A stretch of DNA of 64,000 nt, taken from an archaeon (GTDB lineage Archaea; Thermoproteota; Nitrososphaeria; Nitrososphaerales; Gagatemarchaeaceae). The stretch spans positions 1 to 64,000 of the forward strand of contig JAKAUC010000009.1 in the NCBI GenBank assembly GCA_021827865.1. The letters run 5' to 3'. Position numbers and translations under genes: made by a program. A model generated the notes under the pieces. That model was given only the letters and a program-made list of their open reading frames with translations. It was not told where the DNA came from and searched no databases. Position 1 is the stretch's first letter. Every line of letters starts with the position of its first letter. Below, piece after piece: positions 15,795 through 24,705 of the stretch.

Positions 15795-17615
15795 TTGCTC
15801 GTGCTCACGAACAGGCACTCCGTCCTACCTTCCTTGGCGATTCTCCTCCTCCTCGTCGGCGGAGCCGCAGCCCCCCTGGCGCTGCTCGCCCCGGCCGTCC
15901 ATGCCTCGTTCGGGACCACGGTCTCGATCACCACCTCCAACGGCTCGACGGTCTGCCCCGCCTCCCCTCTCGGCGGGACCTGGGACGGCGCCACGGACAC
16001 CTGTTCGTTCTCTTCAGCTTCTGGAACGGCGCTTACAATCTCGTCCTTGACCACCCTGGACATAGGCGCAGGGGTGACAGTCTCGGCGACCAGCAGCGTC
16101 GGCGACGGCATCGACAACTCCGGCACCATCAACAACGACGGGACTCTGAGCGGCAGCTACAGCGGCGGCTGCTACTGCTTAGCCATCGGCATCAACAACA
16201 ACGGCGGCACCATCAACAACCTGGGGACTATGACCGGCAGCGCCAGCGAGGGCTACTACGGCATCTACAACAATGGTCTGTCTAACAACGATGGGACGAT
16301 GAGCAGCAGCTCCTTTTTTGGTTCTTCCAGTCTCAGCAACCCCGGCGCCATCAACGATTACTGCGGCGCCTCCCCGTCGCCTTTTCCCAGCGGCAGCACC
16401 GTCAACGCCATCTCCTGCTACACGGCCACCTTCTCCCCGAGCGGCCTCCCCTCAGGGGTCACCTGGGGGGTCACCACGTCCTGGGGCCCCTTCGTGCTGC
16501 CCTATCACAGCACCGGGTCCGGGGCCAGCATCGCCGTAGACGCTAACACCGCCCAGGGGTCCCTCAACTTCTCCCTCGACACGCCGGTGACCGCCTCTGG
16601 TGTCACCTACGACTGCTCCTTGGGGTGCTCCAGGACGACCACGTTGTCGTTCTCTGCGACCTTCCTCGCCGACTACGTCGTCGCGACCACGACCTCCATC
16701 TCCGCGTCCCCGACCTCCGTCAGCTACGGGTCGTCCGTCACCTACTCCGCCACGGTCACCCCCAGCACCGCAACCGGGACCGTGGCCTTCACCGTAGGGT
16801 CCACTGCCCTGTGCACGGCGACGCTTACTGGAGGCGCCGGGACCTGCACCGCCACCAACGCGCCGGGGGGCTCCGACACGGTGACGGGGACCTATTCGGG
16901 AGACAGCAACGACGGCGCCTCCTCAGGGACGGCTAGCCTCACTGTGAACGCCGTCGGCTCCTCCACCACCGTATCCTGCTCCCCCACTCCAGTCCAGGCC
17001 GGCTACTCCACCACCTGCACCGCCACGGTGGCAGGCACTTCGCCCAGCGGGGCCGTGTCATGGTCCACCGCCGGGTTCGGAACCTTCTCCCCGTCGGCTT
17101 CGTGCACCCTCTCCTCCGGGGGGTGCTCCGTCACATACACGCCGACGGCTTCGACTTCGCCGGTCACGATAACGGGAGCCTACGGCGGGGACTCTAACAA
17201 CGCGGCCAGCTCGGCGACCTTCTCCCTCTCGGTCACACCCTCGGCGCCCCCCTATCCTCCCATCCCCTCCTATGCCATGCCTGCAGTCCTCGACTTCAGC
17301 ACCTATGGGAACCTCTCCCTTACCGCCAACGAGGTCGGGATGATCGGCGGAGGCCAGGTCATCTACAACATCCCCTCCATCAACCAGACCCTCCTGAACG
17401 GGGAGCTGACCCAGGGGAACTTCGACCTCTTCCCGAACGCCATGAGCGTCTGCTCCACCCAGCTCTACGGCCAGACTTACATCAGGGTCAGCGGCTTCTC
17501 CGCGATGTCCTGGGGGGCGGGGCTCACCAACTCCACGGAGTTCGTCTTCGGCTCCTACGTGTCCTACCTGACAGGGGCCCAGGGGTGGCCGGCCGAGCCT
17601 GCCTGCGCCAGCTGA
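15795..17615 (+). CDS. Large surface protein with Ig-like domains
   Basis: A 606-residue exported protein. A signal peptide covers about residues 8-36 (LAILLLLVGGAAAPLALLAP, then an AVHAS cleavage region). Residues ~100-195 hold three imperfect Asn/Gly/Thr repeats (DNSGTINNDGTLSG, NNNGGTINNLGTMTG, NNGLSNNDGTMSS), probably a beta-solenoid. Two bacterial Ig-like modules follow (about 295-385 and 388-475), with SVSYGSSVTYSATVTPSTAT and repeated TGTYSGDSN/TGAYGGDSN ends. Eleven or more Cys suggest disulfides. No C-terminal anchor was seen. Likely adhesin or cell-surface structure. Confidence 0.78.
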   Translation: MLVLTNRHSVLPSLAILLLLVGGAAAPLALLAPAVHASFGTTVSITTSNGSTVCPASPLGGTWDGATDTCSFSSASGTALTISSLTTLDIGAGVTVSATSSVGDGIDNSGTINNDGTLSGSYSGGCYCLAIGINNNGGTINNLGTMTGSASEGYYGIYNNGLSNNDGTMSSSSFFGSSSLSNPGAINDYCGASPSPFPSGSTVNAISCYTATFSPSGLPSGVTWGVTTSWGPFVLPYHSTGSGASIAVDANTAQGSLNFSLDTPVTASGVTYDCSLGCSRTTTLSFSATFLADYVVATTTSISASPTSVSYGSSVTYSATVTPSTATGTVAFTVGSTALCTATLTGGAGTCTATNAPGGSDTVTGTYSGDSNDGASSGTASLTVNAVGSSTTVSCSPTPVQAGYSTTCTATVAGTSPSGAVSWSTAGFGTFSPSASCTLSSGGCSVTYTPTASTSPVTITGAYGGDSNNAASSATFSLSVTPSAPPYPPIPSYAMPAVLDFSTYGNLSLTANEVGMIGGGQVIYNIPSINQTLLNGELTQGNFDLFPNAMSVCSTQLYGQTYIRVSGFSAMSWGAGLTNSTEFVFGSYVSYLTGAQGWPAEPACAS

Positions 17616-17790
17616 TGAAGGACCCCGTCCCCCCTTTCCTCCACGTCGGTGGTCTGCCTCGGCACCGTGGTCCCGGGGGGCTCGGGTCGTGATTGACGAA
17701 GGTAGCGGTCCCCAGGCGGGGCCAGGGCTACAGGCGCACTAGTCCCGGCGCGAGGGCTGCGAAGACGTCTCTGGGCCGAAGCGGCCGGGC

Positions 17791-18582
17791 CTATCTCGCC
17801 GGCTGCGCGGGCGCGCTCCCCCTTGCGAAGAGCTCGTAGGCCTCGTCCGCCCCCTTCCCATCGTGGACCACCCCCCTCACCGCCCTGATCATGGCCACCG
17901 GGTCCGACGACTGGAATATGTTCCGCCCCATGTCCACCCCAGCCGCCCCTTCAGCCACCGCGCTGTGGGCGAGCTGCAGAGCCTCGCGCTCGGGGAGCTT
18001 CTTCCCCCCTGCTATGACAACTGGGACGGGGCAGCCGTCGACCACCTTCCTGAAGTCGGCGCAGTAGTAGGTCTTCACTATGCTGGCCCCCAGCTCGGCC
18101 GCTATGCGGCAGGCAAGCCCGAGGTACCTCGCGTCCCTGGCCATCTCCCTCCCCACGGCGGTTACAGCCAGGACGGGCATACCGTACCTCTCGCCTTCGT
18201 CGACGAGCCCCGCCAGGTTGGCGAGGGTCTCCTTCTCGTGCTCCGAGCCTACGAACACCGAGACCGCGACCGCAGACGCGTTGAGCCTCACAGCCTCCTC
18301 GATGGAGGTGGTGACCACCTCGTCCGAGAGCTCCTTCAGTATGCTGGTCCCCCCTGACACCCTGAGCACTATGGGGACGCCCTGGTCGGGGTCCACGGAC
18401 GTCCTGAGCACCCCGCGGGTCAGCATCAGCGAGTCCGCGTAGGGCAGGAGGGGGGTTATCGTCCTCCGGGGGTTCTCAAGCCCGGTGGTCGGGCCCTGGA
18501 AGTAGCCGTGGTCGACAGCGAGCATCACTGTCCTCCCCCCATTCATCACCCTCTCGACCCTGTTCTTCAGCCCCCAGCTCAT
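17791..18582 (-). CDS. LsrF-like class I aldolase/thiolase
   Basis: A TIM-barrel enzyme of the DeoC/FbaB/LsrF class. Similarity to enterobacterial LsrF (3-hydroxy-5-phosphonooxypentane-2,4-dione thiolase) is strong as I recall that sequence: VMLAVDHGYFQGPTTGLE at the N-terminus, ASIVKTYYCADF with the Schiff-base Lys near residue 170, VIAGGKKLPEREAL, and GVDMGRNIFQS. LsrF acts in autoinducer-2 breakdown in bacteria, but no lsr transporter or kinase lies nearby. Related archaeal aldolases act on fructose bisphosphate or in aromatic amino-acid synthesis, so the substrate is open. Confidence 0.82.
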   Translation of the reverse strand: MSWGLKNRVERVMNGGRTVMLAVDHGYFQGPTTGLENPRRTITPLLPYADSLMLTRGVLRTSVDPDQGVPIVLRVSGGTSILKELSDEVVTTSIEEAVRLNASAVAVSVFVGSEHEKETLANLAGLVDEGERYGMPVLAVTAVGREMARDARYLGLACRIAAELGASIVKTYYCADFRKVVDGCPVPVVIAGGKKLPEREALQLAHSAVAEGAAGVDMGRNIFQSSDPVAMIRAVRGVVHDGKGADEAYELFARGSAPAQPAR

Positions 18583-18623
18583 GGAGGGCCTCGCCTCCGG
18601 CTCCGGTAATAAAGCGTCCGGGC

Positions 18624-19661
18624 TCAGGGTGTGACGACGACCTTCATGGCTGTCCCGCCGGAGGCGGCTTCGACCGCCTTCCCGAACTCGTCCAGAGGGA
18701 ACCTGTGGGTGACCAGGGCTCCGAACTCCGCGCCCCTGGACTCGAGGACCCTCAGCGCCCCCTTGGTGTCAGTCTCGGTGGCCCCGTAGCTGGTCTGGAC
18801 CTCCCGCTCGGCGTTGTACAGATCGCTGACGTCGTAGTCGAGGACCGACCCCTTCGGGGGGACCCCGAAGATGCAGACCCTCCCCCCCTTCCTGACCGAC
18901 CTCAGCCCCTGGAGGATCGCCGCCCTGCTCCCGGAGGCGACCATGGCGACGTCGGCTCCTCTCCCATCAGTCTCGGCCCTGACCTGGGCCGGGACGTCCT
19001 CGGCGGCGGCGTCGATGACCCTCCCCACCCCCGCCTTCTCCGCGAAGCGCAGCCTCCACTCGGCTACGTCGCTGACCACCACCTTCGCGCTGGTGGGGGC
19101 GAGGAGGAGGGCGTGCATCATCCCCACCGGCCCGGCCCCGGCTATGAAGACCGACTCCCCAGGCTCGACGTGGCACTTCCTCACGGCCCTGACGCAGCAG
19201 GCGAGGGGCTCGATGAGGGAGGCGACTTCGAAGCTGAGATTCCCGGGGAGCTTCAGGACCCCTCCCCTCTCCACGTTCCACTTCGGGACGGCGAACACCT
19301 CGGAGAAGCCGCCGGGGACCAGGTTGCTCCCGCGATAGTGGTCGCACATCGTCTCGTTGCCTGCACGGCAGAGGTAGCAGGTGTAGTCGGGGACGTGGTG
19401 GTGCGGGAAGACCCTGTCGCCGACGGAGAACCCCCCGGCCCCTTCGCCCAGCTCGGCGACCACCCCCGCCGCCTCATGGCCGACCACAGGCATCGAGGCT
19501 GTGTACTCCCCCCTGATCTTCTCCAGGTCCGTCCCGCAGAGCCCGCAGGCCTTCATCGACACCGTTACCTCCCCCTCCCCCGGGCGAGGCGCTTCAGACT
19601 CGGTCCGCCTCGGCTCGTAGCCGTGGCCCCCTCTCGCCGGCGCGAGGACTATGGACTTCAA
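18624..19661 (-). CDS. Zinc-dependent medium-chain alcohol/polyol dehydrogenase
   Basis: NAD(P)-dependent MDR dehydrogenase of 345 aa, close to the sorbitol/threonine/glucose dehydrogenase group. The catalytic zinc ligands are in ACGLCGTDLEKI (Cys) and VVGHEAAGVV (His-Glu). A lobe with YTCYLCRAGNETMCDHY carries the structural-zinc Cys. The Rossmann glycine motif is SVFIAGAGPVGMMHAL. The TTG at 19661 is chosen because the family N-terminus (KSIVLAPARGG) begins there and a TTAAAT element lies about 30 bp upstream (19689-19696). A role in sugar or polyol oxidation fits. Confidence 0.85.
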   Translation of the reverse strand: MKSIVLAPARGGHGYEPRRTESEAPRPGEGEVTVSMKACGLCGTDLEKIRGEYTASMPVVGHEAAGVVAELGEGAGGFSVGDRVFPHHHVPDYTCYLCRAGNETMCDHYRGSNLVPGGFSEVFAVPKWNVERGGVLKLPGNLSFEVASLIEPLACCVRAVRKCHVEPGESVFIAGAGPVGMMHALLLAPTSAKVVVSDVAEWRLRFAEKAGVGRVIDAAAEDVPAQVRAETDGRGADVAMVASGSRAAILQGLRSVRKGGRVCIFGVPPKGSVLDYDVSDLYNAEREVQTSYGATETDTKGALRVLESRGAEFGALVTHRFPLDEFGKAVEAASGGTAMKVVVTP

Positions 19662-19758
19662 CCTGATGCCGCGGTCCCCCCCGGGGCGATTTAAGCAGGC
19701 GCGGACCGCCCGGGCGGCTGAAACTTCATATCCGATGCCGCCAGCTCGGCCCAACGCC

Positions 19759-20856
19759 ATGGGGGTCCCGGAGAAGATCAAGAAGATAGAGGAGGACATG
19801 GCCAAGACCCAGGTCAACAAGAAGACGGAGCACCACATCGGGCTCCTCAGGGCGAAGCTGGCCAAGCTGAGGGCGGAGCAGGAGGAGCAGCGCACCAGGA
19901 AGTCCGGGACGAGGCTCGGCTTCGACGTCAAGAAGTCGGGCGACGCCACCGTCGTCCTCATAGGCCTCCCCAGCGTCGGCAAGTCCACCCTCCTCAACAG
20001 GCTGACCAACGCGAAGTCGAAGGTGGCCGCATACCAGTTCACGACCCTGGACGTGGTCCCCGGGGTGATGGAGCACAACGGGGCGAGGATCCAGGTCCTC
20101 GACCTCCCTGGGATAATCAAGGGAGCCTCGTCGGGGAAGGGGCTGGGGAAGAGGGTCCTCGCTGTGGCGAGGAGCGCCGACCTGATACTTTTCGTGGTCG
20201 ACGTCTTCCAGCCCGAGGCCAGGGAGCTCCTGGAGCGCGAGCTCAGGACCACCGGGATCAGGGTCGACGTCCGCCCCCCGAACCTGGTGATAGAGAAGGT
20301 GGACTCCGGGGGGATAAGCGTCGCCGCCCAGGTGAAGCTCACGAAGGTGAGCGAGGCGCTGGTGAAAGACATCCTCCGGGTCTACGACGTCAACGGGGCA
20401 AGGGTGGTGATCAGGGAGGACATAACGGACGAGCAGCTCGTCGACGTGCTCTCGGGCAACAGGGTCTACGCCCCGTCCCTCACGGTGATGAACAAGATCG
20501 ACCTTGTCAACACCGGGTTCACCAGCGAGCTGGGCCGGAAGCTCGGCTACGGGTTCGTCCCCGTCTCCGCCGAGACCGACGTCAACATCCAGGCGCTCAA
20601 GGAGGAGATCTACAGGAGGCTCGACTTTCTCAGGATATACATGCGGAGGAGGACCGGGGAGACCGACTTCGAGGAGCCGATGATGCTCCGCGGGGGGGCC
20701 ACCATCGGCGACGTCTGCGACAAGGTGCACAGGGCCATGAAGGACGACTTCCGCTACGCCCAGGTGTGGGGGAAGAGCGTGAAGTTCGGGGGCCAGCGGG
20801 TGGGGATGGCCCACAGGCTGATGGACCAGGACGTCCTCACGATAGTGACCAGGTAA
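19759..20856 (+). CDS. DRG/Rbg-family GTP-binding protein
   Basis: Developmentally regulated GTPase, a ribosome-associated translation GTPase family universal in archaea and eukaryotes. 365 aa, the usual length. Order: N-terminal helical region (MGVPEKIKKIEEDMAKTQ), G1 GLPSVGKSTLLNRLT near residue 72, G3 DLPGIIKGAS, S5D2-like insertion, G4 NKID, G5 VSAETD, and a C-terminal TGS domain from about 290 to the end. The start is set at the ATG at 19759, which matches the family N-terminus and lies about 31 bp from a TTCATATCC TATA element. Confidence 0.93.
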   Translation: MGVPEKIKKIEEDMAKTQVNKKTEHHIGLLRAKLAKLRAEQEEQRTRKSGTRLGFDVKKSGDATVVLIGLPSVGKSTLLNRLTNAKSKVAAYQFTTLDVVPGVMEHNGARIQVLDLPGIIKGASSGKGLGKRVLAVARSADLILFVVDVFQPEARELLERELRTTGIRVDVRPPNLVIEKVDSGGISVAAQVKLTKVSEALVKDILRVYDVNGARVVIREDITDEQLVDVLSGNRVYAPSLTVMNKIDLVNTGFTSELGRKLGYGFVPVSAETDVNIQALKEEIYRRLDFLRIYMRRRTGETDFEEPMMLRGGATIGDVCDKVHRAMKDDFRYAQVWGKSVKFGGQRVGMAHRLMDQDVLTIVTR

Positions 20857-20887
20857 GAGCGGCGGGTCGAGGATCCGTGGCTTCATG

Positions 20888-20897
20888 CTTTTATATC
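20888..20897 (+). promoter_or_regulatory. TATA box for the 7TM/winged-helix pair
   Basis: CTTTTATATC centred about 30 bp upstream of the TTG at 20923. This decides that start over the ATG at 20941. Confidence 0.6.
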
Positions 20898-20922
20898 CGG
20901 ACGCGTCCCTGGGTGGCTCAAC

Positions 20923-21573
20923 TTGACTCCGGGCCCGGACATGGCGCTCATCGACGTCCTGCTCCAGTTCATCGGGGTGTTCGTGTCCTTCTCGGTGGCC
21001 TACGTCGCGCTGAAGGGGGTAAGGCAGACGGAGAGCACCTCCCTGCTGAGGCTGGCCCTCGCCTTCGCGTTCCTGGGCTTTGGTTTCTTCGTGGAGAGCC
21101 TGGTCGGGCTCGGACAGCTCTTCCCGTCCCTGTCCATAACGGCGACCGACGTGGTGGTGGGGGGGCTGCTGCTGGAGACCACCGGCTACTTCTTCCTGGC
21201 GTTCTCCCACGCGGTGGACGTCGTCCTGTCGAAGCGCATGGGGGCCGCCCTCCTCATCTTCCCGGTGATGTCGCTCAGCGGGCCGGACCTGGCCAACATC
21301 CTCTCGATCCTGTCGTTCTACTTCGTGACCTATGGGGTGGTCGAGACCCTCTACTCCTACGCCAGGACCAGGAAGCCGGACACCCTCCTCATAGCCATGG
21401 GGCTCTCCATGCTGGGGATCGGCACCTTCTTCCAGTGGTTATCACTTCTGTACCAGTATGTCGGCGTTCTTTCACTACTGCAGATTATACTCCAGGTGAT
21501 GGGTCTTACGATATTGTTCACCCCCGTGCTCAGGTTCGCGGTGGGAGGAGTGAAGGTGGATGGCCCAATATAG
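20923..21573 (+). CDS. Seven-helix membrane protein, putative sensor
   Basis: A 216-residue membrane protein with about seven hydrophobic helices and short loops; no enzyme motif was recognised. TM1 (LIDVLLQFIGVFVSFSVAYVAL) follows a short N-terminus and the C-terminus is short and cytoplasmic. Its stop lies 14 bp inside the following winged-helix gene, so translation is coupled. The pairing suggests a membrane sensor working with a small DNA-binding partner. Function is inferred from context only. Confidence 0.7.
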   Translation: MTPGPDMALIDVLLQFIGVFVSFSVAYVALKGVRQTESTSLLRLALAFAFLGFGFFVESLVGLGQLFPSLSITATDVVVGGLLLETTGYFFLAFSHAVDVVLSKRMGAALLIFPVMSLSGPDLANILSILSFYFVTYGVVETLYSYARTRKPDTLLIAMGLSMLGIGTFFQWLSLLYQYVGVLSLLQIILQVMGLTILFTPVLRFAVGGVKVDGPI

Positions 21574-21847
21574 GACCCAGGTAAGGATCATAGCGGACGT
21601 GCTAAGCACGGCCAGGGACATGAACACCGAGGGGACCGGGGTGGGGGTCACAGCCCTCCTGCGCAGGGGGAACATATCCTACACGAGGATGACCAAGCTC
21701 CTGTCCGAGCTCGTAGGGTCCGGGCTCCTCCTGGAGCTCACGGGGGATAAGATCTCAAAGTACATGATATCCGAGAAGGGGATCCAGTTCCTGGCCGCCT
21801 ACTACTCCTTCGAGGACTTCGCCCAGTCTTTCGGCCTTAGGCTGTAG
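21560..21847 (+). CDS. Small winged-helix DNA-binding protein (SFGLRL ending)
   Basis: A 95-residue single winged-helix domain. Helix-turn-helix region: GVGVTALLRRGNISYTRMTK, then a second helix LLSELVGSGLLLE and the wing GDKISKYMISEKG. It ends FEDFAQSFGLRL, like the paralogue at 7688-7987. Overlap with the upstream 7TM gene implies a two-gene operon. Confidence 0.78.
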   Translation: MAQYRTQVRIIADVLSTARDMNTEGTGVGVTALLRRGNISYTRMTKLLSELVGSGLLLELTGDKISKYMISEKGIQFLAAYYSFEDFAQSFGLRL

Positions 21848-21903
21848 GCTTCGGCGAATCAGCGGGGCTCCTCCAGGGCCGCCAGGGCGATAGGGGAAAT
21901 CGG

Positions 21904-21909
21904 TTTATA
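21904..21909 (+). promoter_or_regulatory. TATA box for mdh
   Basis: TTTATA centred 27 bp before the ATG at 21933, predicting a leaderless mRNA. Confidence 0.6.
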
Positions 21910-21932
21910 CTCCGGCCGGAGGGCGGAAAACG

Positions 21933-22859
21933 ATGATAGGGGTAGCAGGAGCGGGGAAGATAGGCGCCCAGTCCGCGTTGGAGATCGCGTCGATGGGGCT
22001 GGACGACGTCGCCCTGGTGGACATAGTCCCAGGGCTGGCCGAAGGGGAGGCTCTGGACATCAGCCACAAGCTCTCGGACCTGGGGGTCGACGTCGACGTC
22101 TCGGGGTCGACCGACTACTCCACCCTGAGGGGGGCGAGCCTGGTGGTCATAGCGGCCGGCATGGGGCGGAAGCCCGGGATGACGCGGATGGACCTCCTCG
22201 CCAAGAACGCCGACATAGTCGCCCCGGTGACCAGGGAGGTCGCGAAGCACGCCCCCAGCTCGGTCCTTCTCATGATGACCAACCCCATGGACGTCCTGAC
22301 CTACGTCGCCCTGAAGGCGTCGGGGTTCCCGAAGGCGAGGGTGGTCGGCCAGGGTGGGCTCCTTGACAACTCGCGCTTCAAGTACGTCCTGGCCAAGAAG
22401 CTGGGCGTCTCTAGGGGGTCCGTCTCGTCGCTGGTGATCGGGGAGCACGGGGAGAACATGGTCCCCCTCGCCAGCCACACGTACATCAGCGGGGTCCCGC
22501 TCACGACGCTGCTCAACGAACTTGAGATCCAGGAGGCCATCGAAGACACGAGGAAGGTCGCCGCCGACGTCATAGCGAAGAAGGGGGCCACCGTCTTCGC
22601 CCCAGGGAGGGTGGTCGCGCGCATGGCGAAGGCCATAGTCGACGACACGAAGGAGGTCCTCCCCGCGTCAGCCTACCTCGAAGGGGAGTACGGGGTCAGC
22701 GGCATGTGCATGGGCGTCCCGCTCAGGCTGGGGGCCGGGGGGATAGAGAAGATCTACGAGCTCAAGCTGACGGACAAGGAGAGGGACTGGTTCAACAAGG
22801 GCGCGGACACCCTCCGCGAAGCCATAGCCAACCTGAAGATCGCCGAACGAAGCGGCTGA
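21933..22859 (+). CDS. mdh: Malate dehydrogenase (LDH-like)
   Basis: Interconverts malate and oxaloacetate in the TCA cycle. 308 aa, the usual length. NAD-binding Rossmann motif GVAGAGKIGAQSA at residues 3-15 with Asp at the end of strand 2 (VALVDIVPG), the substrate arginines in AAGMGRKPGMTRMDLL, TNPMDVLTY, and the catalytic His in VIGEHGENMVPL. The Arg in the RKPGM active-site loop (R81 region) favours malate over lactate. Confidence 0.93.
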   Translation: MIGVAGAGKIGAQSALEIASMGLDDVALVDIVPGLAEGEALDISHKLSDLGVDVDVSGSTDYSTLRGASLVVIAAGMGRKPGMTRMDLLAKNADIVAPVTREVAKHAPSSVLLMMTNPMDVLTYVALKASGFPKARVVGQGGLLDNSRFKYVLAKKLGVSRGSVSSLVIGEHGENMVPLASHTYISGVPLTTLLNELEIQEAIEDTRKVAADVIAKKGATVFAPGRVVARMAKAIVDDTKEVLPASAYLEGEYGVSGMCMGVPLRLGAGGIEKIYELKLTDKERDWFNKGADTLREAIANLKIAERSG

Positions 22860-22935
22860 GCCCTCGGGGACCAGGCGCCCGAGAGGCGGGGGGTCATCAG
22901 CCTTATGTCCGCCCGGCGGCCGGGAGTGGACCTTC

Positions 22936-23442
22936 ATGGCGGGCGCGAAGAGGCGGACCAGGGGAGCGGCCAGGGCGGGGCCCGGGTTCAGGCTGAGGGA
23001 GGCGACGGCGAGGGACATACCCACCCTGGTGAGCCACAGGAGGATGATGTGGACGGCCATAGGCCACGATTCCGCGGCCTCCATCGAAGGGTCTGACGCC
23101 CCCTACGAGAAGTGGGCCCGCCGGATGATGGGGGAGCGGAGGTTCGTGGGCTTCGTGGTGACCAGCGGGGACGAGGTGGCGGGGAGCGGGGCGCTGTGGC
23201 TCCGCGAGGAGCAGCCCCGTCCGGGTTTCAGCTCCGGCTTGGCCCCCTACCTCCTGTCGATGTACACCGAGCCGAGGTTCCGGAGGTCGGGGGTGGCGAC
23301 GGCCATAGTCAAGGCGGCCATCAAGTGGAGCAGGGCCAGGGGCTACCGCAAGGTCGAGCTCCACGCTTCAAGGGCGGGGAGGCCCGTCTACGAAGCGCTG
23401 GGGTTCGAGCGGACCTGGGAGATGAGGGCCCCCCTGGGTTAG
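22936..23442 (+). CDS. GNAT-family N-acetyltransferase
   Basis: A 168-residue acetyltransferase. Residues ~18-165 form the GNAT domain: FRLREATARDIPTLVSH at strand 1, LSMYTEPRFRRSGVATAIVK, where RFRRSGVA is the acetyl-CoA loop, and VELHASRAGRPVYEALGFER at the C-terminus, a common GNAT ending. A basic N-terminal extension precedes it, and the first conserved residue suggests the start could be slightly downstream. Substrate unknown. Confidence 0.85.
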   Translation: MAGAKRRTRGAARAGPGFRLREATARDIPTLVSHRRMMWTAIGHDSAASIEGSDAPYEKWARRMMGERRFVGFVVTSGDEVAGSGALWLREEQPRPGFSSGLAPYLLSMYTEPRFRRSGVATAIVKAAIKWSRARGYRKVELHASRAGRPVYEALGFERTWEMRAPLG

Positions 23443-23526
23443 GCCCGGAGCGAAACCCTACTCCATTAGGGGGCGCTTACAGACGGGAAAGCTAAAGAAC
23501 CGTCCACTTCGGCGTCCACAAAGGCC

Positions 23527-24705
23527 TTGCTAATCATAGTCCTCCTCAAGGGGGTCCCAGCGAGGACCACCCAGGCCATCCAGATAGGGGGCGTCCTGAA
23601 CCGCGAGGCCATGGACCTGGTGCTCAACCCCCACGACGCAAAGGCCGTCGAGGCTGCGGACTACCTCAAGCGGAGGGCCGGAGGGAAGGTGGTCGCCCTC
23701 AGCATGGGCCCCGACATGAAGCTGATACCGCTGATGAAGCCCCTGTACGACGCCGAGGTGTCGGGGGTCGACGAGGAGTACATACTCAGCGACAGGAAGA
23801 TGGCGGGCTCCGACACCCTGGCCACCTCCTACGCGGTGTCCCTGGGGGTGAAGAAGCTCGTGGAGAGGCACACGGCGCCCCTGGACGAGCTCTCGGCGGA
23901 GATCAGGAGGGCCGGGTACTCCGACACCGTGAAGGCGAAGGCCGCGGCGCTCTACGCCGCCAACCTCCTCCCCAACAGGGTGTACAGCGAGCTCCCGTCC
24001 GTCAGGGACAGCATTGTCCACAGGTTCATCGAGGGGAGGCTGACGGCCGACGCCGCCCTGGCCGAGCTTGCAGCGGAGAGGGAGAGGGCCTCTCGGTTCA
24101 TAGTGCTTTCCGGCGTGAAGACCACCGACGGGGAGACAGGGAGCGTCGGCCCCCAGGTCGCCGAGGGGACCTCCGAGCTCCTCGGGACCGTGGTTCCCCA
24201 CGCCACCTACGTCGAGGACTTCGACTTCGACCCCCAGACCGGGACCCTGTCGTCGGAGAGGAGGATCGGATACCTCTCGCAGAAGCTGGAGATGAAGCTC
24301 CCCGCCCTGCTCACGGTCTCCGCCGAGTACCGCCCCAGGGACGCCCCGGCGTCGAACCTCCTCGAAGTGAGGGGGAGCAACTACAGGGGGAAGGTCCTGC
24401 AGGCGACGAAGTGGACCGCCGACGACCTGGGGGCGGACATCAAGAGGCTGGGCCTCGCCGGCTCCCCGACCATAGTCGGGGCGGGGATCGACATCGGCAA
24501 GCCCCCGGTGCAGAAGAAGGTGGGGGAGAGCCTGGTCTTCCTGAAGGCGTCCCCGCAGCTCGAGTTCGAGTCCAAGAAGTACGGCCCCTTCTCCCCCGGG
24601 GACCTCGTCACGGGGCTCCCGGACTCTGCGGTGGAGAAGCTGAAGGCCGAGGGGGCGGTAGGGGCGTTCACCATGGAGATGCTGGCCGGGGAGCTCTTCC
24701 GATGA
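23527..24705 (+). CDS. etfB: Electron transfer flavoprotein beta subunit with insertion
   Basis: Small ETF subunit (FixA type) that docks dehydrogenases and carries AMP or a second FAD. The family N-terminus (IIVLLKGVPARTTQAIQIGG, then VLNPHDAKAVEAA) and the SDRKMAGSDTLATSYA segment are present. The GVKTTDGETGSVGPQVAEGT motif starts near residue 194, about 75 residues later than expected, because of an extra helical segment at about 113-190. Length is 392 aa versus ~260 normally. TTG start. The 3' end overlaps etfA by 4 bp (ATGA). Probably partners fixCX for quinone-linked electron transfer or bifurcation. Confidence 0.88.
   Translation: MLIIVLLKGVPARTTQAIQIGGVLNREAMDLVLNPHDAKAVEAADYLKRRAGGKVVALSMGPDMKLIPLMKPLYDAEVSGVDEEYILSDRKMAGSDTLATSYAVSLGVKKLVERHTAPLDELSAEIRRAGYSDTVKAKAAALYAANLLPNRVYSELPSVRDSIVHRFIEGRLTADAALAELAAERERASRFIVLSGVKTTDGETGSVGPQVAEGTSELLGTVVPHATYVEDFDFDPQTGTLSSERRIGYLSQKLEMKLPALLTVSAEYRPRDAPASNLLEVRGSNYRGKVLQATKWTADDLGADIKRLGLAGSPTIVGAGIDIGKPPVQKKVGESLVFLKASPQLEFESKKYGPFSPGDLVTGLPDSAVEKLKAEGAVGAFTMEMLAGELFR

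Noticed and set aside
16120-16340. Repeated Asn/Gly/Thr-coding units considered as a DNA repeat or CRISPR-like array
   Set aside because: The units are imperfect, lie in frame inside the surface protein and have no constant repeat or spacer lengths.
22081-22120. GTCGACGTCGACGTC as another copy of the 35-40 kb motif
   Set aside because: Lies inside mdh coding for GVDVDVSG; explained by codons, lacks the ATAT core.
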